NCBI RefSeq assembly: GCF_014207185.1
Contig: NZ_JACHCP010000008.1
Location: forward strand, 62,001-126,000
Direction of reading: 5' to 3'
Source of the DNA: Rhodanobacter sp. A1T4
Lineage (GTDB): Bacteria; Pseudomonadota; Gammaproteobacteria; Xanthomonadales; Rhodanobacteraceae
Length of the DNA: 64,000 bases
The first letter of the stretch is position 1. The number at the start of each line of letters is the position of its first letter. This document shows positions 33,324-41,235 of this stretch, piece after piece. The notes beneath the pieces were generated by a model. It made no database searches. It was not told the DNA's origin and was given only the letters and a program-made list of their open reading frames with translations. The translations under genes and the position numbers were made by a program.

Positions 33324-35963
33324 ATGAGCGAGATCGACGACATCAAGCGCCGGCGCTTCCTGAAGATGACGGCAGGATCGGCTGGCGGGCTGGCGGCGTT
33401 ATCGATCTGGCCAGGTCTTATCGAAAAGGCCCTCGCGATCGAGCCTAACAATCCCACCGGCAATGCCAGCCTGGCGGATATCGAACACGTCATCGTTTTC
33501 ATGCAGGAAAATCGCTCGTTTGATCACTATTTCGGCATGCTCCCCGGTGTGCGTGGCTACGGTGATCCCCGGCCGACACCGATGCCGAGCGGAAACTATG
33601 TGTGGTATCAGCCGGAGGGACTGAATCCGAATTCAAGAGGATTCAGCGCGAGTGTCCCCTATGCCGACTGGACCACGCCGGCTGGTTGGTACAACACCGA
33701 TCGAGCGGCGCAATCGTCTAGCTATGTTCTGCCGTTCCGGCTCAATCAGCCCGGGAATGTGCAGTTCCAGTACATGACGGATTTGAACCATAGCTGGAAG
33801 GCATCCCAGGATACGTGGCGCAACTGGGACACCTGGGTACCCTTGAAGAGCAGGCAATCGATGGGCTGCCTGAACTCGGATGACTTGCCGTTCTATTACC
33901 AGTTGGCAAATGCCTTCACCGTATGTGATGCCTACCATTGTTCGATCTTTTCGGCGACGGACCCCAACCGGTTCTGCCTCTGGTCGGGTACCGTCCCGCC
34001 GCCGATGAATTTCCCCGACAACTACGGCAGCTGCGGTTACGTCTCCGATATTCAGTGCGATATCAATACCGACATCACGCCAGCGATGTATGGACAATCG
34101 CCGCAGGCGAAGAGTGCCGCCGTTGCTGCCGGTATTGCCGACTGGAAGACCTATGCAGAAACGCTGACGGACAACAGCATCACCTGGAAGATCTATCAGG
34201 AATACGACAACTACGGCGACAACTATCTGCAGTACTTCAAGAACTTTCGGATCGACAACAGTGGCACGCCGATCGACAAGTCGAGTGATCCGTATTTCCA
34301 GTCGCTGTATCAGCGAGGACGCGTTTTTGCCGCCGCTTCGGGCAAGACGGGCGATGCCATCATCGCCGAATTCGCCAAGGACGTTGCCGCAGGCATGGAG
34401 CCGGACAACCCTGCACTTGGCACGGTCAAATCCGGACTTCCGCGTGTTTCATGGATCGTGGCCCCTTACCAATTCTGTGAACACCCGAGTGCATCACCGG
34501 GTGACGGCGAAGCCTTCACCGCTCGGCTGCTCAACGTACTGGTCAACGATCATCCGGAAGTTTTCCAGAAAACCGTCTTCCTGTTGATGTACGACGAGAA
34601 CGACGGTTATTTCGATCATGTGCCGGCGCCTATTCCCGCCATCAGCGCACATTACGGAGCGATGACGCTGGCCGATGCCGGCGCAGCGGAGAACTATGCG
34701 TCGGTCCCGGTTGGGCTGGGTCCACGGGTGCCTATGTTGATCGTCTCTCCGTGGACAGTGGGCGGGAAGGTGTACTCACAACTTTGCGATCACACGTCCG
34801 TACTGCAGTTTCTGGAGCAGTGGTCGATCGCAAAAGGGCTCGGAACGGAAGACGCTGCACACGGAAGCACTCGCTGCCCAGGCATTTCGAACTGGCGCAG
34901 GTCGGTCTGCGGTGACCTGACCGAAGCGTTTGACTTCATGCGAACGCCCGCAAAGCCGATCAACACGGTCACGACGTTCAAGAACGGCACGACTCAAGCT
35001 GCCGTGCCCAATCCCCAAGTGTTTCCGATACAAACGCCGCTGACACGACTGGCGTGCCGGTTAGGCTATGCCTTTTCTGCCATTAGCCAGGTAGACAAAG
35101 AGAGTCTTACGCTTTTCTTCGCCAACACGGGAAATGTCGGCGTTGCCTTGGTCGCCTATTCGAAACCGATGTCGGGCAATCAGGAGCCATTCCATTACAC
35201 GATCGAGGCGGGCAAGTCATTGCTGGCGAAGCCGCCGATGTCTATCGGGGACGATGGTTTGTACGACTGGGCCGTTTACGGTCCCAACGGTTTCTTGCGT
35301 GAGTTCCGCGGTGATGTGAATACGATCGTGCCGTCCGGGCGGGCACCGGAAGTCACCACATCGCATCATGCCTTGCACGGCAATATTCTTATCAAGCTGG
35401 ACAATCGAGCCAGTTCGAGTGCCAGCGTCTTTCAGCTGACGGACAACGCGTACTACGAGAACGACCCGATCCAGCTTCGGGTTGATGCAAGGTGCGAGCG
35501 AACGATCGAATGGCGGGGGTGCTCTGGCTGGTATGACGTCAGTATTCGGCTGGCAGGCGACGCGGTCTATTTCAGACGTGCTGCCGGATGTGTACAGCAG
35601 TTGTTGCGCAGCCTGACGACCGACCCGGCGATCGGTAATAGCCAAATGTTCGGGGCGTTGTTCTCGATTCAAGGCGATGCCTACAGCACGCTACGGTTCG
35701 ACTATGCCGTTCCACCTTGGCACCATCGGCCGAAGAACTGGCTCGGCGTATATCCGGCAGGCGCTGAACCTACGAAGGCGAACCTGTTGCAGTGGGTCTA
35801 CGCGCCACGCGGGGTAGGTTCGGTGATGTTGTCTGCATCGGGTAGCGCGCCATTGCAGCCCGGTCGATACGATGTCTGGTATTTCTTTGATGATGGATAC
35901 ACGACTCTCGGGACAAAACCAGTATCGCTCAGGATTCGAGAGTCTGTTCACGATCTCGCGTAG
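33324..35963 (+). CDS. Tat-exported phosphocholine-type phospholipase C
   Basis: 879 residues from the ATG at 33324, with GGAA upstream. The Tat signal is DIKRRRFLKMTAGSAGGLAAL. The phosphoesterase domain opens with IEHVIVFMQENRSFDHYFGM and contains FLLMYDENDGYFDHVPAP, the metal-binding signatures of PlcC/PlcN-type enzymes. Two C-terminal DUF756-like beta domains follow (about residues 600-870). It hydrolyses phospholipids outside the cytoplasm, either for phosphate and choline or against host membranes. The last residues ESVHDLA are encoded by a sequence repeated 86 bases downstream, so the 3' end may have been remodelled by a mobile element. Confidence 0.9.
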   Translation: MSEIDDIKRRRFLKMTAGSAGGLAALSIWPGLIEKALAIEPNNPTGNASLADIEHVIVFMQENRSFDHYFGMLPGVRGYGDPRPTPMPSGNYVWYQPEGLNPNSRGFSASVPYADWTTPAGWYNTDRAAQSSSYVLPFRLNQPGNVQFQYMTDLNHSWKASQDTWRNWDTWVPLKSRQSMGCLNSDDLPFYYQLANAFTVCDAYHCSIFSATDPNRFCLWSGTVPPPMNFPDNYGSCGYVSDIQCDINTDITPAMYGQSPQAKSAAVAAGIADWKTYAETLTDNSITWKIYQEYDNYGDNYLQYFKNFRIDNSGTPIDKSSDPYFQSLYQRGRVFAAASGKTGDAIIAEFAKDVAAGMEPDNPALGTVKSGLPRVSWIVAPYQFCEHPSASPGDGEAFTARLLNVLVNDHPEVFQKTVFLLMYDENDGYFDHVPAPIPAISAHYGAMTLADAGAAENYASVPVGLGPRVPMLIVSPWTVGGKVYSQLCDHTSVLQFLEQWSIAKGLGTEDAAHGSTRCPGISNWRRSVCGDLTEAFDFMRTPAKPINTVTTFKNGTTQAAVPNPQVFPIQTPLTRLACRLGYAFSAISQVDKESLTLFFANTGNVGVALVAYSKPMSGNQEPFHYTIEAGKSLLAKPPMSIGDDGLYDWAVYGPNGFLREFRGDVNTIVPSGRAPEVTTSHHALHGNILIKLDNRASSSASVFQLTDNAYYENDPIQLRVDARCERTIEWRGCSGWYDVSIRLAGDAVYFRRAAGCVQQLLRSLTTDPAIGNSQMFGALFSIQGDAYSTLRFDYAVPPWHHRPKNWLGVYPAGAEPTKANLLQWVYAPRGVGSVMLSASGSAPLQPGRYDVWYFFDDGYTTLGTKPVSLRIRESVHDLA

Positions 35964-36043
35964 ATCTTCGACGATGGTTGGACGGGGCAGGGGTTCTGCC
36001 TCGATCGATCTCTTGGTAGATTTCAGAGCCTGTTTACGATCTC
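35939..36043. repeat. 19-bp direct repeat at the phospholipase 3' end
   Basis: AGAGTCTGTTCACGATCTC (35939-35957) and AGAGCCTGTTTACGATCTC (36025-36043) match at 17 of 19 positions. The first copy supplies the final codons and reading frame end of the phospholipase gene. The form, GAG-CTGTT-ACGATCTC, resembles insertion-sequence ends. The 162 bases from 35964 to 36125 hold nothing else recognisable. Confidence 0.5.
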
Positions 36044-36125
36044 CAACGGGCTTTTAGGGAAGTCATCGCGGCGAAAATATGCTGCTCACGCTAAGACAAC
36101 GACCTTGTACCGGGTGTTGAAGAAT

Positions 36126-36425
36126 TCAAACTGGATTGGGGCTTGCAACATGCCTTTGCGAGTTCAGTGTCCGCCAAGTCCAACGCATCATCAATGCCGA
36201 AGTGCCGATATTGACAATGACTTCCCCTGGCCAGATATCTCCGTAAACGAAGTTCCCGAGGTTGCATAGCGCAGCGATCATGCCCAAGGCGTTAACGCTT
36301 CCGCCGGTGGCGATCAGGGCGCAGAAGATGCGGACCAAACGAGACATGCGTCGTCCGGTCAGTATCCACAATCCGCAGGCGGTCATGATCAAGCTGCAGC
36401 CGAGATTTACGATCATCAGTGTCAT
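36126..36425 (-). CDS. Small membrane protein, last gene of the endolysin-DUF2589 cassette
   Basis: 99 residues with three probable hydrophobic helices: residues about 3-22, 31-55 and 65-82. AGAGGA stands eight bases before the ATG at 36425, and the gene starts two bases after the stop of its neighbour, so translation is coupled. I do not recognise the family. Size and topology resemble a holin or an accessory membrane protein. The position in a nine-gene row with a muramidase is the only functional hint. Confidence 0.7.
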   Translation of the reverse strand: MTLMIVNLGCSLIMTACGLWILTGRRMSRLVRIFCALIATGGSVNALGMIAALCNLGNFVYGDIWPGEVIVNIGTSALMMRWTWRTLNSQRHVASPNPV

Positions 36426-36427
36426 GG

Positions 36428-36760
36428 TTATTTCCTCTCTTCAGTGCCAGCGATACGGTCGATGATGCGGTTGGCCAGGGCTTCGCCGCGGCTATCGATG
36501 AGCTTCTGCGCTAGCTCGGCGAGCTTCAGTCCGAAACAGCCGATAAAAAACGAAATGCCGGCGTTGACCTCTGGTGGAGAGGTCGAAAAGAAGTGCCGTT
36601 CCAGGGCTGGTGCAAGGAACGTTGCCATCAGGGCGCCACAGCTCACTTGAGCAAGTGCTCGCCCTCGCGATGATGCCCCGTTGCTGAGTGCAACGGGCAG
36701 AAAAGCTCCGCCGACACCGGCGAGTAGAAGCCAAAATTGCGTGAGGAGGCTTGAGTCCAT
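36428..36760 (-). CDS. Holin-like small membrane protein
   Basis: 110 residues with two or three hydrophobic stretches (residues about 8-24, 37-52 and 67-82), then a charged C-terminal tail ending KLIDSRGEALANRIIDRIAGTEERK. This is the general build of a class II/III holin or phage-like membrane protein. The ribosome binding site GGAG is eight bases before the ATG. It lies 13 bases after the secreted 135-residue gene and two bases before the 99-residue gene. Function as a holin is inference from build and from the muramidase in the same row. Confidence 0.7.
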   Translation of the reverse strand: MDSSLLTQFWLLLAGVGGAFLPVALSNGASSRGRALAQVSCGALMATFLAPALERHFFSTSPPEVNAGISFFIGCFGLKLAELAQKLIDSRGEALANRIIDRIAGTEERK

Positions 36761-36773
36761 GACACATCTCCGA

Positions 36774-37181
36774 TCAATGTGAAGCCTGGGTGGACGTCAA
36801 GTTGCCGGTCCATGCAGTCTTCTTGTTTTTTAGCGACAGGGAAAGGGTGATCGCCGATGGGGCACTCACGAGTAGTTCGCCGGGATAAAGCCCCTGACAG
36901 AATTGACCACCATTGACCGAGGGCTTGAACGTGTAGTGGCTGCCGTCTTTATCCGCCTCGAGAAAGCTGGCATCGATGGCGCAGTTGAATGGTTCATCGA
37001 AATGCAAGCTGGCGAGCTTCGGGTTGAAGCTCGCGTCGACATGCACGCGAGCTGTGTCGGAACGTATAACGCCATCCCACGTGCCGGCCGGCGCCGGTGC
37101 TTGTTGCGATAACACGTTGCCGCAGACGCAAAGCAGCAGAGCGGCGACGATGGCATGGGACTTTCGATTGAAACGGAACAT
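36774..37181 (-). CDS. Small secreted protein of the cassette, unknown family
   Basis: 135 residues. MFRFNRKSHAIVAALLLCVCGNVLSQQ is a Sec signal peptide with likely cleavage after LSQ or ALS-like site; no clear lipobox is present. The mature part (GTWDGVIRSDTARVHVDASFNPKLASLHFDEPFNC) looks beta-rich and has two cysteines that could form a disulfide. The ribosome binding site AGGAG is well placed. I recognise no family. It sits between the 60-residue and 110-residue membrane proteins and is presumably periplasmic or extracellular. Confidence 0.72.
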   Translation of the reverse strand: MFRFNRKSHAIVAALLLCVCGNVLSQQAPAPAGTWDGVIRSDTARVHVDASFNPKLASLHFDEPFNCAIDASFLEADKDGSHYTFKPSVNGGQFCQGLYPGELLVSAPSAITLSLSLKNKKTAWTGNLTSTQASH

Positions 37182-37202
37182 GGGAATCTCCTGGTGTGTT
37201 GG

Positions 37203-37385
37203 CTAGTGGTGGATAAAGGCCATAAGCAAGGCAGTTAAGACGACGAGTACGACAATCAGGCTGACTAACAGAGCTACCTTTGACCAATGGAAGGAGGGCT
37301 TTTGCAACTGAAGCCCGGCACCAAGGCATTCGACCAAGGCAGCTTCAAACGCTGGGGAGAGACTCAAATGTTTGAGGCGTTGCAT
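37203..37385 (-). CDS. 60-residue C-tail-anchored membrane protein
   Basis: A soluble N-terminal part of about 34 residues is followed by one strongly hydrophobic helix, SKVALLVSLIVVLVVLTALLMAFIHH, at the C-terminus. This gives a tail-anchored protein with its N-terminus inside. GGAG lies about eight bases before the ATG. It is three bases after the stop of the DUF2589-like gene upstream. No family is recognised. It may be a spanin-like or antiholin-like part of the cassette, which is speculative. Confidence 0.65.
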   Translation of the reverse strand: MQRLKHLSLSPAFEAALVECLGAGLQLQKPSFHWSKVALLVSLIVVLVVLTALLMAFIHH

Positions 37386-37388
37386 GGC

Positions 37389-37853
37389 TCAGTCTCCAGT
37401 GGCTCGTGCAATGGCCGACATTCTGAGAAACTGTCCATCGATTTCTACCCGCGGCTGCCATCCATTCGCAGACAGATACGAGATGCGCACATGATGCTGC
37501 GGCCTGCGCAACAGCCAGATAAAGCGAGGTCTGTCCAGCGACATGGTTAGCTCGCGTACCGTCTGGCCGCGTCGCTTGCGAAAATGTATGGTGCAGTCGA
37601 ACTCGATCGACATCATCGCGATGCTCGGGATACGCCGGTCGCGGAAAAGGTTTAGCGGTATCGTGATAGGTGAGCAAGGCGCGTTGGCAGCGGGACTTTC
37701 GGGTATGTCTACACGTAAGACATGCTCGCTCGAGTCCGGCAGTTTTCCGGTCGCTGCAAAGAGCGCTTCGCGACGCCGGCGGATAGCTGCATTGGCGCCG
37801 ATAACCGCGTCTTGCACGGCATAGAGCAGCGTGTCGAACGTACATGTCGTCAT
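37389..37853 (-). CDS. Divergent DUF2589-type protein (third paralogue)
   Basis: 154 residues. An N-terminal amphipathic helix (TFDTLLYAVQDAVIGANAAIRRRREAL) is followed by a beta-rich domain with PITIPLNLFRDRRIPSIAMMSIEFDCTI. This aligns with the PLL..(V)P.L.I..V.V.FD core of the two DUF2589 proteins encoded upstream. Its homology to them is therefore probable but divergent. The start overlaps the stop of the 90-residue gene by ATGA. Function is unknown; the three paralogues could form a hetero-oligomer. Confidence 0.65.
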   Translation of the reverse strand: MTTCTFDTLLYAVQDAVIGANAAIRRRREALFAATGKLPDSSEHVLRVDIPESPAANAPCSPITIPLNLFRDRRIPSIAMMSIEFDCTIHFRKRRGQTVRELTMSLDRPRFIWLLRRPQHHVRISYLSANGWQPRVEIDGQFLRMSAIARATGD

Positions 37854-38122
37854 GGCGTGCCCTCAGTCTCTTGTAACCAGATGGGCTTGCGTGGAAAGCC
37901 GACGTGATAGCAGAGCCATTGCAAGACGACCTGGTGTTCGCCGATCTGCAGGATCGTGAAGCTCTTTTCGATACCGACAATGGTTCCCTTCGGCGTATCG
38001 GTGAAACAGCGGTTGAGTAGCGCACGTGCTTCCTCGACCTGGGCCTCGGAGCGCATCTGGTTCGGGTTGTCGCTGCCTACTACGACACGCTTGATGTATT
38101 TGACGTCGCTGAGATCGAACAT
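37850..38122 (-). CDS. 90-residue cytoplasmic protein of the cassette
   Basis: Starts at ATG 38122 (GGAT upstream); the longer frame to 38230 overlaps the preceding gene and is not used. The protein has a helical middle (SEAQVEEARALLNRC) and a beta-rich end (KGTIVGIEKSFTILQIGEHQVVLQWLCYHVGF). There is no signal or membrane segment. I do not recognise the family. It lies between two DUF2589-type genes and overlaps the downstream one, so it probably belongs to the same complex. Confidence 0.65.
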   Translation of the reverse strand: MFDLSDVKYIKRVVVGSDNPNQMRSEAQVEEARALLNRCFTDTPKGTIVGIEKSFTILQIGEHQVVLQWLCYHVGFPRKPIWLQETEGTP

Positions 38123-38187
38123 GGGGTGATCCAGGTTAGGATGAATGCGCGGCGTCGTTTCGACGCCGCGCATCAAAGGCAGAGATC

Positions 38188-38817
38188 TCAGGCCACAGCA
38201 ACTGGGGCACTGATGCGACGCGGTACGCATGCGGTCTGGAGAATGTCCATGACGCGAGCCAGGCCTTCCGGCATGCCCTTGTCCTCGGCATGCACGGCCA
38301 CGTGATACTTGGCTGAGTTGTCCGAGGTGCGCGTGTTCTCCTTGTGCGTAGCCACCGAACCAGACACGTGCACCTTGGCGGAGAATATGCCCCAGCCAAT
38401 CGACATGTCAGCCGAGAACTCACCCTTCTTGTCTTCCGACTCGACTTGCGAGAACGACGACTTCACATCCATATCGAAGGTGACATCGACAGTGGTGATG
38501 CTCAGGTTCGGCACCTTCACGATGGCCAGCAATGGCACTTCGAGTTCGACCTCTTCTTCGGCAATGCCACCGGCGCCAGGCGTTGGATTGTCGACAGGAC
38601 GTTTGAACTTGAAAGTTGCCGTGCGGGTACCGCCGACAGCGTTCGGATCGGTACTGCCTGCCGCGGGTGGCAGAAAGCCGATGACCTTAATGAAGTCGGC
38701 GGTGGCCTGGGCCAGTTTGACTTGCGCTTCGCAGGCAGCACTCAACGGCCCTCCGATGAGATCACCCATCGGCAGACCCTTGAACTGACTGGACATGTTG
38801 ACGAGTTCGTCAGCCAT
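38188..38817 (-). CDS. DUF2589 domain protein
   Basis: 209 residues and the clearest DUF2589 member of the row. The N-terminal signature is MADELVNMSSQFKGLPMGDL with IGGPLSAACEAQVKLAQATADFI, followed by the beta core ATFKFKRP, LEVPLLAIVKVPNLSITTVDVTFDMDVKS, and the conserved end SAKYHVAVHAEDKGMPEGLARVMDILQTA. GGGAG precedes the ATG by eight or nine bases. There is no signal peptide or membrane helix. The family has no known function; it has repeated FD-containing strands that could build an assembly. Confidence 0.88.
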   Translation of the reverse strand: MADELVNMSSQFKGLPMGDLIGGPLSAACEAQVKLAQATADFIKVIGFLPPAAGSTDPNAVGGTRTATFKFKRPVDNPTPGAGGIAEEEVELEVPLLAIVKVPNLSITTVDVTFDMDVKSSFSQVESEDKKGEFSADMSIGWGIFSAKVHVSGSVATHKENTRTSDNSAKYHVAVHAEDKGMPEGLARVMDILQTACVPRRISAPVAVA

Positions 38818-38895
38818 GATATTTACTCCCTATTACAAGTTGATATGGCGCGACGCACGAGAAAGGAGCGTCACGGTTCATCCATAAGACGATGT

Positions 38896-39435
38896 TCAAT
38901 CGCCCGGTTTGAACGTCTGGAAGACCCCTTGGGTCTGCGCAAGGTGGTTCATCAAACGCGCAGCTCCATCAGTGGGCTCGCTGCCCTCGACGCGGAGTAC
39001 CACGTGGACCGAGCCGCCTTTGCGATTCGGCGCACCGACTGCGGTATCGACCTGAAGAGCGCGCTTGCCTGGTTGTGGTTTGACACGCCAGTCGCGTGTT
39101 TCGGTATCTGAAGGCGTACCGGCTGTGCTGCCGGTGGCCGGTTCGTCATCGACGAGGTTGCCAAGGTCTGCATCGAAAGTGATCTCGACGTCCTTGATGC
39201 GTAGCACGTTGGTCGAGACCAGCGGCAGGATCGGCGCGCGGTAAAGATCTTCATCGCCTTCGTTGGCGTTCGGATGTAACGAAGGCATTCGGATGACAAC
39301 GCTTTTGGGTCGGTTGTCTTCGTCGAAGAAGTCGCTCAGGTGCGAGATCTGATGCTGCTCGATACGATCCTGCGCATCGCTCACCGCACCGGCGATGGCT
39401 TCGATCAGGTCGTTGAGAGAGGTCTGGGTTGCCAT
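38896..39435 (-). CDS. DUF2589-like protein (second paralogue)
   Basis: 179 residues. It has the same plan as the neighbouring DUF2589 protein: N-terminal helix SLNDLIEAIAGAVSDAQDRIEQHQI, then VVIRMPSLHP, then YRAPILPLVSTNVLRIKDVEITFDADL, then a variable loop and a short C-terminal region with DGAARLMNHLAQTQGVFQTF, which parallels EGLARVMDILQTA. GGAG lies upstream of the ATG. It follows the muramidase gene by 42 bases. It shares no close identity with its neighbours, so the duplications are old. Confidence 0.78.
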   Translation of the reverse strand: MATQTSLNDLIEAIAGAVSDAQDRIEQHQISHLSDFFDEDNRPKSVVIRMPSLHPNANEGDEDLYRAPILPLVSTNVLRIKDVEITFDADLGNLVDDEPATGSTAGTPSDTETRDWRVKPQPGKRALQVDTAVGAPNRKGGSVHVVLRVEGSEPTDGAARLMNHLAQTQGVFQTFKPGD

Positions 39436-39477
39436 GTGCCATTTGCTCCAAAATGCGAACGTCGATGTGGCGAGGTG

Positions 39478-40020
39478 TCAGGCGGCCAGATCAGGGAAAG
39501 AGTCGACCCGGTTAAGCCAGCCCTTGAGGAATTTCTGCAAGGCAGGACGCTGCGCGACCAGATTGCGGTAGTAGTCCGCCCGGTATTGCTTGAAGCGCGC
39601 ATACACGGCCTTCTGGTCGATGGCTCGCAAAGCTGCCAGCGTGCCGTTGCCGATGGCCCCATCCACCTGGAGCGGCGGTGTCGTGCCAAGATCGTTCAGC
39701 ACTTGCTGCAGCAGTTTCGCGGAGCGATTGCCGGCGTTGACCTGGAAGTCGAACACGATATTGGCGAGCGGCTGCAAGCTGATCTGATCGCCTTTGATCG
39801 GGTCCCAGTACAGCGCCTTGTAGATCACGCCGGCCTGGTCGTCGCTCAGTGCCTTCAGTGCGTCCAGCGTCGGCGCAATATTGAGCAGCCGTTGAGCGCA
39901 TCCCTTGAACGTTCCAAGCGTGACGCCTTTATTGGTTGCGCCGCCCGGGTCGGCCGGATCGTTGACGAAGCCACCTTCATGCTGCAGCAGCGTTGGAAAA
40001 AAGAGTTTGAAGTCAGCCAT
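39478..40020 (-). CDS. GH108-type N-acetylmuramidase (endolysin-like) with PG-binding domain
   Basis: 180 residues from the ATG at 40020. The N-terminal part has the GH108 signature LLQHEGGFVNDPADPGGATN, with the catalytic Glu in HEGG, followed by KGVTLGTF. The C-terminal half carries the peptidoglycan-binding type 3 pattern (VNAGNRSAKLLQQVLNDLG, VDGAIGNGTLAALR). It cuts the glycan strands of peptidoglycan. No signal peptide is present, so export needs a holin-like partner, which the small membrane proteins of the same operon could supply. It is the first gene of the cassette. Confidence 0.9.
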   Translation of the reverse strand: MADFKLFFPTLLQHEGGFVNDPADPGGATNKGVTLGTFKGCAQRLLNIAPTLDALKALSDDQAGVIYKALYWDPIKGDQISLQPLANIVFDFQVNAGNRSAKLLQQVLNDLGTTPPLQVDGAIGNGTLAALRAIDQKAVYARFKQYRADYYRNLVAQRPALQKFLKGWLNRVDSFPDLAA

Positions 40021-40143
40021 GGCGTGTATCCCGGAGTGCGGATTCGGAACCGGAAGCGCTATGCATCCGGTGACGTCACTATCGCCATCACTCACGCCGC
40101 GCAGCATCGGGAAAATGCTGATTGCACCGTTCCATTTCCCTGA

Positions 40144-40533
40144 TTGATCGTTCCCGATCCGCTCTATATCGAAATCGCCACCGACCTTCAGAAGAAATGC
40201 AGCACGGCTTTTCCCCAGGTGCACGCTGATCTCATTCTTGCGGCCAAAGAGGCGTTAGCCAGCCGCCAGGACGAGCGTCGTCGTTTGGCCGTACGTGATG
40301 CATTACTGCATTTTGTCGAGGTACTGGTGGACTGGGCAGCATTTGAAATCGGCAAGGGGCCAAGCCTGAAGGTTCTACTAAGAGGAAAGGGATTGAGGAA
40401 AGGGATTCGCGAAAACTCGATTCAGGATATCGAGCGCGGGACGGCCTTCAGCCATGCAGCAGTCGATAGGGCTTTTTACAAATCGTCCAACCTGATCGCG
40501 CTGCAAGCCTGCACGCCGGAAATCCTGCACTGA
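40144..40533 (+). CDS. Hypothetical 129-residue protein
   Basis: An open frame with helical, protein-like composition (ADLILAAKEALASRQDERRRLAVRDALLHFVEVLVDWAAFEIG). It contains no internal Met, and the only nearby starts are TTG at 40144 or other non-ATG codons without a good ribosome binding site. It is divergent from the endolysin cassette and ends just before a hairpin at 40542. No family is recognised. It could be a real gene with an unusual start, or part of an older, longer gene. Confidence 0.4.
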   Translation: MIVPDPLYIEIATDLQKKCSTAFPQVHADLILAAKEALASRQDERRRLAVRDALLHFVEVLVDWAAFEIGKGPSLKVLLRGKGLRKGIRENSIQDIERGTAFSHAAVDRAFYKSSNLIALQACTPEILH

Positions 40534-40541
40534 AGAAAAGT

Positions 40542-40574
40542 GACCATCGTCCCCGTACTGCGTGGACGATGGTC
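40542..40574 (-). terminator. Hairpin terminator between convergent genes
   Basis: GACCATCGTCC (40542-40552) and GGACGATGGTC (40564-40574) pair perfectly over 11 bases around an 11-base loop. On the minus strand the stem is followed by ACTTTTCTTC, so it should terminate the two-component operon. In the plus direction no T-run follows. Confidence 0.6.
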
Positions 40575-40581
40575 TGGCATG

Positions 40582-41235
40582 CTAGATATCGAGTGTGGTC
40601 AGGCCCTCGCGCAAGGCGTAGCGCGTTAGTTGCGCGATGCCATGCAGGCCGAGTTTAAGCATGATGTGTTCGCGATGCGTGCCCACAGTTTTTACGCTGA
40701 CATGGAGGCGCTCGGCGATGTCGCGTGTGGAATAGCCTTCGGCAAAAAGTTGCGTGATCTCGCGTTCGCGTGTGCTGAGTTCGATGCCGTCCATGACTTT
40801 CGGTCGGACTCGTGTGCGGCAGGTATCCACAAGCACATGGGCAACGTCGCGACTGACGTAATAGCGCGAACTCAATACCGTCTCCATTGCTTCGATAAGA
40901 TCTGCAAAGGCGCAGCGCTTCAGCACATAGCCATGGGCGCCGGCGTCGAAAGCCGAACGAACCCAATGTGGTTCTTCGTGCATGGATACGCAAATCAATT
41001 TTGTTTGTTCATCATGAGCTGCAATGCGTCGCGCGGCCTCGATGCCGCTGAGTCCGGGCATCGAACAGTCGAAAATGACCAGGTCAGGTTGTTCGCGCAA
41101 GGCCAGGCGCACGCAGTCGCTGCCATCGCCTGTGCAGCCGATGACTTTGAATGTCGGATGCTGGGCGATCAATGCCGCGATGCCTTCGCGCAGCAATACG
41201 TGGTCGTCAGCCAGAAGAACGCTTCGCGGCTTCAT
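40582..41235 (-). CDS. NarL/FixJ-family response regulator
   Basis: 217 residues. The receiver domain (1-120) has acidic residues in LLADDH, the phospho-acceptor Asp in LVIFDCSMPG near residue 55, and the Lys in GYVLKRC near residue 105. The C-terminal LuxR-type HTH reads LSTREREITQLFAEGYSTRDIAERLHVSVKTVGTHREHIM. Its start overlaps the kinase stop by ATGA, so both are made together. It may control the neighbouring endolysin cassette or the STAND gene; the position is suggestive only. Confidence 0.92.
   Translation of the reverse strand: MKPRSVLLADDHVLLREGIAALIAQHPTFKVIGCTGDGSDCVRLALREQPDLVIFDCSMPGLSGIEAARRIAAHDEQTKLICVSMHEEPHWVRSAFDAGAHGYVLKRCAFADLIEAMETVLSSRYYVSRDVAHVLVDTCRTRVRPKVMDGIELSTREREITQLFAEGYSTRDIAERLHVSVKTVGTHREHIMLKLGLHGIAQLTRYALREGLTTLDI

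Noticed and set aside
36126-40020. Prophage
   Set aside because: Only a muramidase and holin-like proteins are present; there are no capsid, tail, terminase, integrase or attachment-site features, and DUF2589 is not a phage structural family that I know.
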